Assembly: GCA_964434735.1 (NCBI GenBank)
Contig: CAYSWK010000022.1
Coordinates: 1-15,817 of the forward strand
From: CAYSWK01 sp964434735
GTDB lineage: Archaea > Micrarchaeota > Micrarchaeia > Anstonellales > Bilamarchaeaceae
Length of the DNA stretch: 15,817 nt
Direction of reading: 5' to 3'
Shown here: in pieces, positions 1 to 6,384 of the stretch
Layout: each line of letters starts with the position of its first letter
Numbering within the stretch: position 1 is the stretch's first letter
Notes under the pieces: generated by a model
Told to the model about the DNA's origin: nothing
Database searches by the model: none
What the model saw: only the letters and a program-made list of their open reading frames with translations
Made by a program: the position numbers and the translations under genes

Positions 1-510
1 ACCACTCGAGGCGCTGGTGTTACCGCGGCGGCTGCCACCAGTCTTGCCCACACCCTTATTCTCCAAGCTATTTACACTTGGCAAAAGACGAAAGCTAAGC
101 CTTCGCCACTCAGATTACCCCTGTCACGCTTACGCGCATTGCAAAGGTTTCGCGCCTGCTGCATCCCGTAGGACTAGGACCCTTGTCTCAGTGTCCTTCT
201 GGGGGCCACCACTCCCATGGCCCCTAAGGATTATCGGCTTGGTGGGCCGTTACCTCACCAACTACCATAATCCTCCGCAGACTCATCCTAGAGCGGATTG
301 GCTCCAATTCACCAACCGTTTGGCTCATTAAGCATTCCAGCATAAATGAACTATCGGGAGTTAGCCTCAATTTCTCGAGGTTATACCCGTCTCTAGGGCA
401 GATTATCTACGTGTTACTCAGCCGTACGCCACTCTCCCAGGTGAGAGAGTTGACTTGCATGGCTTAATCGCAATCTGATAGCAGTGTCCTCCAGCAGGAT
501 CAACTGGAAT
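1..510 (-). rRNA. 16S ribosomal RNA, 5' portion (partial)
   Basis: Read on the minus strand, the RNA begins at about 510 with ATTCCAGTTGATCCTGC, the archaeal 16S 5' terminus (usual form TTCCGGTTGATCCTGCC). The gene runs off the left window edge just after the 515/530 loop, whose GCAGCCGCCGCGGTAA is at 20-35, so roughly the first third is present. The helix around the 340 region (CCTACGGGATGCAGCAG, rc of 156-172) and the archaeal GCAGGCGCGA signature confirm identity. The sequence departs from universal-primer consensus at two sites (see findings). The exact mature 5' end is inferred from homology; the 3' end and any linked 23S lie outside the window. Confidence 0.97.
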
Positions 511-613
511 TGATCTCTGCACGGAACGAATACGAAAGTACTTCTAATCACATTTTTTTCCTTATTTGGAATCAACGTGGAACAATTAACCATCTTCACT
601 TAAGGCATGAGTC

Positions 614-655
614 AAATCTAAAGTATTAGATTTCCATCTTTTCCGCATATTGCGG
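614..655 (-). other. Two hairpins in the pre-16S leader
   Basis: Positions 614-633 form a perfect 8-bp hairpin (AAATCTAA/TTAGATTT with a 4-nt loop). Positions 643-655 form CCGCA-TAT-TGCGG. Both lie in the transcribed leader if either upstream TATA box is used. They may be leader-RNA structures near the 16S processing stem; the partner strand beyond the 16S 3' end is outside the window. Apart from these and the promoter elements, nothing else was recognised in 511-833. Confidence 0.4.
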
Positions 656-680
656 TGAACTTACTATATAGTCCTGCTTC

Positions 681-771
681 TTTATAAAGCTTGTGGTTCG
701 CTCAAAATTGAGCAAGTCACATAACCGTTTAGAAACAAAACTATCTTCCTTTTCATCGAAGTCTTTTTAAA
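681..771 (-). promoter_or_regulatory. Candidate 16S rRNA promoter region (two TATA boxes)
   Basis: Two minus-strand TATA-like boxes precede the 16S gene: TTTAAAAA (rc of 764-771) and the palindromic TTTATAAA (681-688). With the usual 25-nt TATA-to-start spacing, transcription would begin near 740-745 or 655-660, giving a leader of about 235 or 150 nt. An inverted repeat GCTCAA-AA-TTGAGC at 700-713 lies between them and could be an operator or leader hairpin. Which box is used cannot be decided from sequence. Confidence 0.5.
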
Positions 772-833
772 TGACGCGGGTAGTTTTTTTACCCAACGAC
801 GTTATTTTCTTGTGCTTTTTTGGTCAAGTAACC

Positions 834-842
834 CTTTTTATT
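834..842 (+). promoter_or_regulatory. TATA box of the Cys-rich lipoprotein gene
   Basis: CTTTTTATT is centred about 26 nt upstream of the ATG at 865 and there is no Shine-Dalgarno sequence in front of that ATG. This fits a leaderless transcript and supports ATG 865 over the upstream in-frame TTG at 841. Confidence 0.5.
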
Positions 843-864
843 GTTATATGTTGTGATTGTACGT

Positions 865-2175
865 ATGAAACTTAGACTATTAGTACTTACAATATGCATG
901 GTTTTTCTCCTGATCTCAGGATGCACGGGGCCTAAAAAGGCTACGTCGGTACAACCGGAGGTTGTTGATAATATATCAAATGTAACAGACAATTCCTCCG
1001 AGGTTACTCCTCCCCCTGAAACGTGTTTTGACAATGGGACGCCCGTTTGCGGCACTGACGGTGTTACCTATTCTCACGCATGCCTTGCAGAGGATGCTGG
1101 TATAGAATATGTTCAAGGAGAATGCATTGCATGCACGGATTCTGATTCAGATAATATATATGTTCAAGGTATTGTGCGTGATGCATCGGCAACACATGAA
1201 GACGTGTGTGCTTCGGAGCAATCAGTTGTTGAATATACGTGTGATACTAATCGTTTTTCTCAAAAAACAGTAGCATGTGCAGCAGGATTTGTTTGCGAAT
1301 CGGGCGCGTGCAAAGCGTTGCCTTCAGCATGCACGGATACGGATAATAAGGACCCTACAAAAAAAGGAACAGTGACGGTTAAGGGCGTATCTCAAACAGA
1401 TTCGTGTTATAACCAGGATCAGGTTACCGAGTATGTGTGTTTAAATGATCGTTCGACTTTTTCGCGCATCAGCTGCCCCATAGGGACGATGTGTTTTGAT
1501 GGGGCATGCACGCTTAATCCTAATGCGTGTGTTGAAACGGATGATGGAGAAGACCCTCAGCACGCAGGCAATATTACGCTGGTCAAAAACGGGTTTAAGT
1601 TCTATTATTCGGATTCGTGTTATAATACGGATTTTGTAAAGGAATATTCCTGCACCTCAGAAGGCACTGTTCGATCTAACCTCGTATCGTGTGGCTCAAA
1701 TTCGACTTGTTCGGATAATGCCTGTCGGTTCGAACTTGATCTTGATGGCGCAATCATCGTTTCGGATTCAGAAAGTGTCTGTGCAGAAACCGACGATGGA
1801 ATTGATGTGGATACAAAAGGTACGGCCTTTAAAGGTAAAAATCTTGAGTACATTGATTCGTGCAATAACGATCATAACGTGAAAGAATACTTCTGTGTAG
1901 ACAATGTTCTTGCATATAAATTAGTTAATTGCAAATCATATCAAACATGTTCTTCCGGAAGATGCATTGATCTTTCATGCACTGATTCGGATGGCGGGGT
2001 TGATGTTTTTACAAAAGGAGAATTTACTATCGAAGGCAAGGATTACGTGTATGAAGACTATTGCCAAACAAGTCACTCGGTGTTTGAATATTTCTGCGGC
2101 GCCGACAGCAAGCTCTTTGGTGACAATGTCGAATGTCCAAGTGGCATATGCGTAAGCGGCGTTTGTCGACCATAA
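865..2175 (+). CDS. Secreted lipoprotein: Kazal-like module plus five six-Cys repeats
   Basis: 436-residue exported protein of unknown function. The N-terminus (MKLRLLVLTICMVFLL) is a signal peptide ending in lipobox ISGC, so Cys20 is probably lipid-anchored. The next 30 residues are a Ser/Thr/Pro-rich tether with three N-glycosylation sequons (NIS, NVT, NSS). Residues 54-87 match a Kazal/follistatin module (PVCGTDGVTYSHAC); it keeps the C-x7-C-x10-C spacing but lacks both Cys1 and Cys5, partners of one disulfide, so a coherent four-Cys version. Then come five tandem repeats of 60-66 residues, each starting C-[TVA]-[DE]-[TS]-D, with a central D-x-C and [EQ]Y-x-C segment and six cysteines. The ATG at 865 was chosen for TATA spacing and because it starts the signal peptide directly. 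Cell-surface location and disulfide bonding are inferred. A protease-inhibitor or adhesion role is possible but unproven. Confidence 0.85.
   Translation: MKLRLLVLTICMVFLLISGCTGPKKATSVQPEVVDNISNVTDNSSEVTPPPETCFDNGTPVCGTDGVTYSHACLAEDAGIEYVQGECIACTDSDSDNIYVQGIVRDASATHEDVCASEQSVVEYTCDTNRFSQKTVACAAGFVCESGACKALPSACTDTDNKDPTKKGTVTVKGVSQTDSCYNQDQVTEYVCLNDRSTFSRISCPIGTMCFDGACTLNPNACVETDDGEDPQHAGNITLVKNGFKFYYSDSCYNTDFVKEYSCTSEGTVRSNLVSCGSNSTCSDNACRFELDLDGAIIVSDSESVCAETDDGIDVDTKGTAFKGKNLEYIDSCNNDHNVKEYFCVDNVLAYKLVNCKSYQTCSSGRCIDLSCTDSDGGVDVFTKGEFTIEGKDYVYEDYCQTSHSVFEYFCGADSKLFGDNVECPSGICVSGVCRP
1024..1125 (+). other. Kazal-like domain coding segment
   Basis: Four cysteines spaced x7, x10 and x13 flank the Kazal hallmark VCGTDGVTYS. 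By analogy with ovomucoid domains, the reactive-site P1 residue is two after the first Cys here, which is Asp. That is unusual for a trypsin- or elastase-type inhibitor, so the module may be structural. Confidence 0.7.
1132..2166 (+). repeat. Five tandem six-cysteine protein repeats
   Basis: Repeats begin at 1132, 1330, 1528, 1780 and 1978. Cysteine spacing is C-x(24-29)-C-x10-C-x(11-12)-C-x(4-5)-C-x4-C in every copy. Shared residues are an acidic first segment (CTDSD, CTDTD, CVETDDG, CAETDDG, CTDSDGG), a Gly about 12-18 residues in, D-x-C before the second Cys (D-V-C, D-S-C, D-Y-C), and EY-x-C at the third. DNA identity between copies is low, so the repeats are old rather than a recent amplification. 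Confidence 0.85.
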
Positions 2176-2190
2176 TTTTTTTCTTTTTTT
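2174..2190 (+). terminator. T-rich archaeal terminator after the lipoprotein gene
   Basis: Immediately after the TAA, two runs of seven T separated by one C (2176-2190) form a typical archaeal oligo-T terminator. The same stretch begins with ATAATTTT, which could double as the TATA element of the next gene starting at 2201. Confidence 0.5.
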
Positions 2191-2200
2191 GGTGTTTAAC

Positions 2201-2539
2201 GTGAGTGAACATTCGTTTAGTTTAGATCTGTTTTATTCAGAAGTTGAAAAAACCGGTAAAGTGTATGCCATTAAGGATGATAAAGGATATCCTGCACCAA
2301 AAGGTGCTGACGGAAAACGTTCCATGCCTTTTTGGTCAACGTTTTCACGTGCCGAAAAAATCGTTTCTACTGTTGCAATTTATAAGGGATTTTCAGTTGA
2401 GGAAATGACTGTTGATGACTTTAAAATGTGGCTTAAGGGTTTGAAAAAGGACGGAATGTTTGTGGGCATCAATTGGTCCGGCCCCTGGGGGACGGGATAT
2501 GATACAAAACCAGAAGAAGTGCTTGAGCGGCTTGGATAA
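2201..2539 (+). CDS. DUF2750 family protein
   Basis: 112-residue cytoplasmic protein matching the DUF2750 pattern: an N-terminal helix (SLDLFYSEVEKTGKVYAI), PFWSTFSRAEKI, a mid segment MTVDDFKMWLKGLKKDGMFV, then the family hallmark VGINWSGPWGTGYDTKPEEV and a terminal ERLG. Function is unknown for the family, which I know mainly from bacteria. Start choice: GTG at 2201 (reads MSEHSF) lies about 26 nt after ATAATTTT at 2172; GTG 2192 and TTG 2189 are in-frame alternatives adding 3-4 residues. It has its own short gap to the lipoprotein gene and no evident functional link to it. Horizontal acquisition from bacteria is possible; recognition is from memory of the family motif. Confidence 0.75.
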   Translation: MSEHSFSLDLFYSEVEKTGKVYAIKDDKGYPAPKGADGKRSMPFWSTFSRAEKIVSTVAIYKGFSVEEMTVDDFKMWLKGLKKDGMFVGINWSGPWGTGYDTKPEEVLERLG

Positions 2540-2552
2540 TGCCTTGACTTCG

Positions 2553-2656
2553 TCACTTCCTTTGCATTTGCCATTTCGCGTATTCTCTTATTTTGCCGCA
2601 AAATTCACGGACAAAAGCATTTCCCATGCCGTGAAAGCTTAAGTTGAAGTATGGCA
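2553..2656 (-). CDS. 3' end of an unknown minus-strand gene, cut by a gap
   Basis: Reading out of the assembly gap on the minus strand, 33 codons are open up to TGA at 2553-2555, ending FVREFCGKIREYAKWQMQRK. The composition is protein-like (FHGMGNAF followed by an amphipathic basic helix), and it ends 13 nt from the convergent DUF2750 stop, as expected for a real gene end. The family is not recognised. The open frame is short, so chance is not excluded. Confidence 0.4.
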
Positions 2657-2756
2657 NNNNNNNNNNNNNNNNNNNNNNNNNNNNNNNNNNNNNNNNNNNN
2701 NNNNNNNNNNNNNNNNNNNNNNNNNNNNNNNNNNNNNNNNNNNNNNNNNNNNNNNN
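2657..2756. other. Assembly gap (100 N)
   Basis: Exactly 100 N, the usual placeholder for an unknown distance. It hides most of the gene ending at 2553. The 56 nt after it (2757-2812) hold no recognised gene, only AT-rich sequence including TTTAAATA at 2788-2795. Confidence 0.95.
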
Positions 2757-2812
2757 GTATACCAACTACCATTAAGAATAACAGTGTTTAAATATCTATT
2801 TTTATGATAAAA

Positions 2813-4357
2813 TTAGCTTTTGGGGCTTTCAGGAGATGCTGACGCACTCGCTACTCTTGCATACGGTGCTTCAATTTGTTTCGCCCCTATAATAACTGAT
2901 ATCGGAACGTGGGGCAAATAGAATGAATCTGCTTCAAGTTTCGATGCTGCAAAATGCGTATGAAGTACCTCTTCATGGTTTCCTGAATTATGTTCTGCGT
3001 GCAATTCAATTGAAATTCCCTGTTTCGTACTTGCTTGTCTTGGACGCGCGTTTTCTTCAGTATAGGGTGTTTCGAGGTGTGAGTTTGTTTCTTGTTCATC
3101 ATGCCTTACGTGTTCATGGATTCCTGCAATCACATGCGCAAGGTGTTCTTCAACTACGCGAGGATGATGAGCGTGTGCGAATCCAAATATACCGTGCCAT
3201 CGAAGCGGGTCATGGTCGCTTCCGTCAAGTATGTGTCCTAAGTATGCCCAAGGGTTATGTGCGCCGCCAGTATGGTGGTCGTGTTCGTCATCTATTTCGT
3301 GAGCATGGGGCGGATGATGAACAGCAGACCACCACCCAAGCCACGTCGTGTCTCCTCCATCATACCAGTGGTGGTGCGCATGATGGGCATGCCCTATAGA
3401 CACATGCGTTTCTTCGTGGTGTACGGAATTATGATTAAGCGTAAAATGGGAAAGCCACCAAAAGGGGTTGTGCCCGTGGCCGATTCCTAAAGAACCAATG
3501 TGCCCCCAGGGATCATGCGCATTTCCTGCGTGATACTCGTGACCTGCATGAACTTCATTTGAGTGGTGTGAATGATGAACTGCAGACCACCATCCAATCC
3601 AGGTCATGTCTCCTCCGTCATACCAATGATGATGCATTGTATTTGCCAAAGCATGTTCTTGCGCGGTGGGTTCGTCAGCGTGTTTAGGAGCAGCATGCGC
3701 GTCTAACAAAGTGAAGAGATTCAAAGGGTTTTCGTTTACTTCACGCATGGGCGAAGCGGGTTTTACATTTGTACGGACGTTGTGATCGTGGTCGTGTGCT
3801 GGTCCTTCACCATCCGTTTCATGTTTTGAATGCGCAAAACCTACCAATACGCATGAGGGGTCCTGGAACGTGCGTGCTAATTCCACATGCGCAGTCTCAA
3901 TGTTCGTAACGATTCCTGTTCCTTCAAACGCATGAGGGATGTTTTCTCGTTGCCAATTTTCAAGATGTTGCGGCAATTCCCAGTCTTGTTTTTTCTGGTA
4001 TAATTTTCCCCAAAATCCAAGGTAGGTGGCCAAATTCCATTTTCCAACGTCTGCGTATCTTTGGCCCATCCCCCAATGCCCTGTTTTCGCATATCCGTAG
4101 TAGAAGAGCCGATAACGGTATGAATAAAATACCATTTTTCTTCCGGATATTACTTCTTCCCACGCGTGTTTGATATGGGGTTCTGACGAATGTGCTGAAA
4201 GTGGTTGTGACGTTATTTCCTGTTGTGGTGAATTGCCTGCCATCGCTAAGCTTCCAACTAAGGCAGCTATTCCTAATTTACTCATAAGGCGATTAATAGG
4301 CGGCGTAGGTGTTGGCTTTTTGCCATGCTGTAAAGTCTTCACACTAACAGGTTCCAT
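2813..4357 (-). CDS. Histidine-rich exported protein with an internal duplication
   Basis: 514 residues, about 13% histidine (near 67), with clusters of HH, HHH, HxH and DHDH. After a basic N-region, a hydrophobic stretch MSKLGIAALVGSLAMAG (residues 25-41) looks like a signal peptide or membrane anchor. Residues 55-175 are aromatic and less His-rich. Two copies of a 60-residue unit start at HHHWYDGGD (residues 242 and 328), each continuing TW-[IL]-GWWSAVHH and ending with N/D-P-[FL]-x-W. The C-terminal 100 residues are acidic and His-bearing. Only one cysteine follows the ATG. ATG 4357 has a TATA box 29 nt upstream; an in-frame TTG at 4372 is less likely, and ATG 4285 would give a shorter signal peptide. 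Binding of Zn, Ni, Cu or Co is inferred from composition; no family was recognised. It is co-directional with, but separate from, the DHH gene upstream. Confidence 0.75.
   Translation of the reverse strand: MEPVSVKTLQHGKKPTPTPPINRLMSKLGIAALVGSLAMAGNSPQQEITSQPLSAHSSEPHIKHAWEEVISGRKMVFYSYRYRLFYYGYAKTGHWGMGQRYADVGKWNLATYLGFWGKLYQKKQDWELPQHLENWQRENIPHAFEGTGIVTNIETAHVELARTFQDPSCVLVGFAHSKHETDGEGPAHDHDHNVRTNVKPASPMREVNENPLNLFTLLDAHAAPKHADEPTAQEHALANTMHHHWYDGGDMTWIGWWSAVHHSHHSNEVHAGHEYHAGNAHDPWGHIGSLGIGHGHNPFWWLSHFTLNHNSVHHEETHVSIGHAHHAHHHWYDGGDTTWLGWWSAVHHPPHAHEIDDEHDHHTGGAHNPWAYLGHILDGSDHDPLRWHGIFGFAHAHHPRVVEEHLAHVIAGIHEHVRHDEQETNSHLETPYTEENARPRQASTKQGISIELHAEHNSGNHEEVLHTHFAASKLEADSFYLPHVPISVIIGAKQIEAPYARVASASASPESPKS
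3185..3634 (-). repeat. Internal duplication in the His-rich protein
   Basis: Two protein repeats, encoded by 3446-3634 and 3185-3376, share HHHWYDGGD-[MT]-TW-[IL]-GWWSAVHH followed by a His-rich spacer, then GN/GG-AH-[DN]-PW and a hydrophobic/His end. The offset is 86 residues. DNA of the first 60 nt is also clearly similar between copies, so the duplication is moderately recent. Confidence 0.75.
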
Positions 4358-4381
4358 ATACTCACATGTCAAAAACTGCAG

Positions 4382-4391
4382 TATTTAAACT
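4382..4391 (-). promoter_or_regulatory. TATA box of the His-rich protein gene
   Basis: AGTTTAAATA (rc of 4382-4391) is centred about 29 nt upstream of ATG 4357 with no ribosome-binding site between, consistent with a leaderless or near-leaderless mRNA. Confidence 0.5.
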
Positions 4392-4424
4392 TGAGGATGG
4401 GGTTCTTCAAAACTACGACAAAAA

Positions 4425-5771
4425 TCAAACTTTCTGGGTTTTTTCAAATTCCCGCACCTCTTTTCCAAGCTCAACAAGGAATTCATTGATTTTATTTTTG
4501 GGAAAAGAAGCCCCTGCAGCTACTGCATGGCCTCCTCCGACGCCTCCAACGGCTTTGGTCACTTTTCGAAGCATAAGACCAATGTTTAACCCTTTTTTGA
4601 TGAGCGTTGCCGAGGCACGGCCGGAAAGTTTTATGGTTTCATTTTCACCATCGGAAATGCCAAATATGGGTTTTGGTGCATTTTGCAAGACCATTCCGCA
4701 GATGATCCCGATTATCCCTTCGTCAATAATTCCTCGTCCGTCTACAAAGAGAAATGGTCCTAGGTCCTGCATGTGTGAAAGTGCGTATTCTATTCCTGCA
4801 CGTATTTGCCTTCGATGGTGCAAAAGAAGTTCCTTTGCCTGAGGGTAAAATTCCTGCGGATTGAGGCAGACGCCAACCCCAATGTCCGTTTTTCCGTGCC
4901 GTCCACATGCATTGAGAAGCGTTGCAAATTCGGAAACTTCATACAGTTCTGTTCCTTTTTCATTTCCTTTAAGCACGTACCGTAAATCGATAAGATTCCG
5001 TGCTTTTCGTTCCTGGTTCGAACGTGCAAGCAATTCAGCAAGTCCTGAAACCAGTTTTTTGCGTTCCTCCTGGTTCAAGTCACTATATGTTCTCCAGCGT
5101 TCATCTTTTTTGAGCGGGATTCCTAAGTCTGAAAGAAACGCATCTACTCGTTCTTCCTTATATGATAATTGAGGGATATACGGGTCATCATTGTAGAGGA
5201 TAAATTGGGTAAGGGGTCTTGAGTATCGTCCGTAGAATACAATGTCGTACTCCTGAACGATGACGCCGTCTTCAATTCCTTTTTCAACTACGTATCTGTT
5301 CAATCCACGAAACGGGTATTGGATATCTCCTGTTGCGCCAACAATTGCCAAATCAACACGGCAGTTAAAAACACAAAACGCGGTACTCGCGGCAGATAAT
5401 TCCTGTCCGCCGTCCATGCCAAACAGCATGCAGTTTGCCTGGGGTTTTTCTATTCCTTCTACGGGCTGGTGATGATCAATGATAATAACATTTTGCAAGG
5501 TATTGACGTCAATATGTCCTGAGCCAAGGTCAACGAAAATAATATTTTTTTCATTTTTAAGTTGTTCAATCAGTTCATCATCAAGTTTTTTGACGCATAA
5601 TCTTCGAAAAGGTTTTTTGGCATCAATAAATGCTTGGCATACGATAGCACCGCTTGAGATTCCATCGCAGTCATAATGATGAACGATGAGCGGATTATCC
5701 ATTTCAAGTGCATGGGAGCGTATCTCTTTGCAATGTTCAAGAAATGCGATTTGGTTTTGCGAAAGCTCCAT
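4425..5771 (-). CDS. DHH-family phosphoesterase, RecJ/GAN-like exonuclease
   Basis: 448-residue cytoplasmic enzyme of the archaeal RecJ-like DHH group, metal-dependent 5'-3' single-strand nucleases or nanoRNases; in archaea some (GAN) associate with GINS in the replisome. Visible motifs: motif I HHYDCDGISSG (31-41), motif II FVDLGSG (79-85), motif III IIDHHQP (97-103), motif IV IVGATGD (143-149), and the DHHA1 substrate-binding signature GGVGGGHAVAAGASF (409-423) with RASATLIKKGLNIG before it. All metal ligands expected for activity are present, and the length is normal for archaeal RecJ-like proteins. ATG 5771 sits 25 nt from an A/T box at 5791-5801. DNA versus short-RNA substrate cannot be told from sequence. 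Confidence 0.9.
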   Translation of the reverse strand: MELSQNQIAFLEHCKEIRSHALEMDNPLIVHHYDCDGISSGAIVCQAFIDAKKPFRRLCVKKLDDELIEQLKNEKNIIFVDLGSGHIDVNTLQNVIIIDHHQPVEGIEKPQANCMLFGMDGGQELSAASTAFCVFNCRVDLAIVGATGDIQYPFRGLNRYVVEKGIEDGVIVQEYDIVFYGRYSRPLTQFILYNDDPYIPQLSYKEERVDAFLSDLGIPLKKDERWRTYSDLNQEERKKLVSGLAELLARSNQERKARNLIDLRYVLKGNEKGTELYEVSEFATLLNACGRHGKTDIGVGVCLNPQEFYPQAKELLLHHRRQIRAGIEYALSHMQDLGPFLFVDGRGIIDEGIIGIICGMVLQNAPKPIFGISDGENETIKLSGRASATLIKKGLNIGLMLRKVTKAVGGVGGGHAVAAGASFPKNKINEFLVELGKEVREFEKTQKV

Positions 5772-5790
5772 GGTTTTTTCTTAACACTAT

Positions 5791-5801
5791 CTTTTTTAAT
5801 T
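5791..5801. promoter_or_regulatory. Shared A/T box between divergent DHH and DUF350 genes
   Basis: TCTTTTTTAATT lies in the 58-nt divergent gap. On the minus strand it reads AATTAAAAAAG, centred 25 nt from ATG 5771. On the plus strand it is about 33 nt from ATG 5830, leaving room for a short leader that contains GGTG at 5821-5824. One bidirectional element probably drives both genes. Confidence 0.45.
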
Positions 5802-5829
5802 CAGATGAGTATTAGCATCAGGTGCACCT

Positions 5830-6345
5830 ATGACCTACCTTATGACCATCATTGATTTTATGGTTCTTTTTGTTACCTTTATTTTCGGTATTTTTGTATC
5901 ATTGCAGTTTTTTGATCGGCTTACAAGGAATATTGAAGAATGGAAGGAGCTTAAGAAAGGAAACGTTGCAGTTGCGCTTCTTTTTGCATCCATAATACTT
6001 TCATTGGCCCTATTTGTCAGTGCCCTTAATTCATACGCACCGTTTAGTTCGTACTCCGTTGATCCCGTATTTATGAATGCCTTGCTTGGGAAAATATTTT
6101 TTGTAGCATACCTTCTTGTTGGGACGCTTGCGGCAATAGTTGTGTTGTTTGTTTCAACTTCAATAGTTGATCAGCTTACGCCCGATATTGACGAGCTTGC
6201 GGAACTCAAGAAAGGCAATGCGGCAATCGCCCTTTTCATCAGTTCCATTTTGGTGAGCGCATCCTTTGTCCTTGCGCCCCTTCTTCCACCCATCATTGCG
6301 GGCGTCGTAGGGATGGTTTCAAAAATGGCAGGCATAATGCCGTAA
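5830..6345 (+). CDS. DUF350-like membrane protein
   Basis: 171 residues with four predicted membrane helices in two related halves. Each half has a long helix followed by ELKKGN-[VA]-A-[VI]-AL (residues 40-50 and 126-136) leading into the next helix; this [EL]KKGN-x-A-x-A signature and the internal twofold repeat are typical of DUF350 (YjfL-like) proteins, whose function is unknown. Acidic patches (NIEEWKELKK, DIDELAELKK) face the loops. The ATG is preceded by GGTG five nt upstream. Divergent from the DHH gene and 39 nt before proS; no functional coupling is evident. Confidence 0.75.
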   Translation: MTYLMTIIDFMVLFVTFIFGIFVSLQFFDRLTRNIEEWKELKKGNVAVALLFASIILSLALFVSALNSYAPFSSYSVDPVFMNALLGKIFFVAYLLVGTLAAIVVLFVSTSIVDQLTPDIDELAELKKGNAAIALFISSILVSASFVLAPLLPPIIAGVVGMVSKMAGIMP

Positions 6346-6349
6346 TGTT

Positions 6350-6361
6350 CGTTTTTTTAAA
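6350..6361 (+). promoter_or_regulatory. T-run and TATA box between DUF350 and proS
   Basis: GTTTTTTTAAACA follows the DUF350 stop by four nt and is centred about 28 nt before ATG 6385. It can both terminate the upstream gene (oligo-T) and serve as the proS TATA box. No Shine-Dalgarno site precedes proS. Confidence 0.5.
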
Positions 6362-6384
6362 CAATTTGATTGTAAGTATGCACT

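Noticed and set aside
17..331. 104-codon open frame on the plus strand
   Set aside because: Lies antisense within the 16S rRNA gene; rRNA sequence gives spurious frames.
778..794. GGGTA/TACCC inverted repeat as a terminator
   Set aside because: Only five pairs with a seven-base loop, between two divergent promoters; too weak to call.
2923..3399. 158-codon plus-strand open frame, and another at 3257-3490
   Set aside because: Antisense to the His-rich gene. Repetitive CAT/CAC codons on the coding strand suppress stops on the other strand; no promoter or ribosome-binding site, and the product is not protein-like.
4366..5172. Plus-strand frames at 4366-4842 and 4861-5172
   Set aside because: Antisense to the well-supported DHH phosphoesterase, whose motifs are complete.
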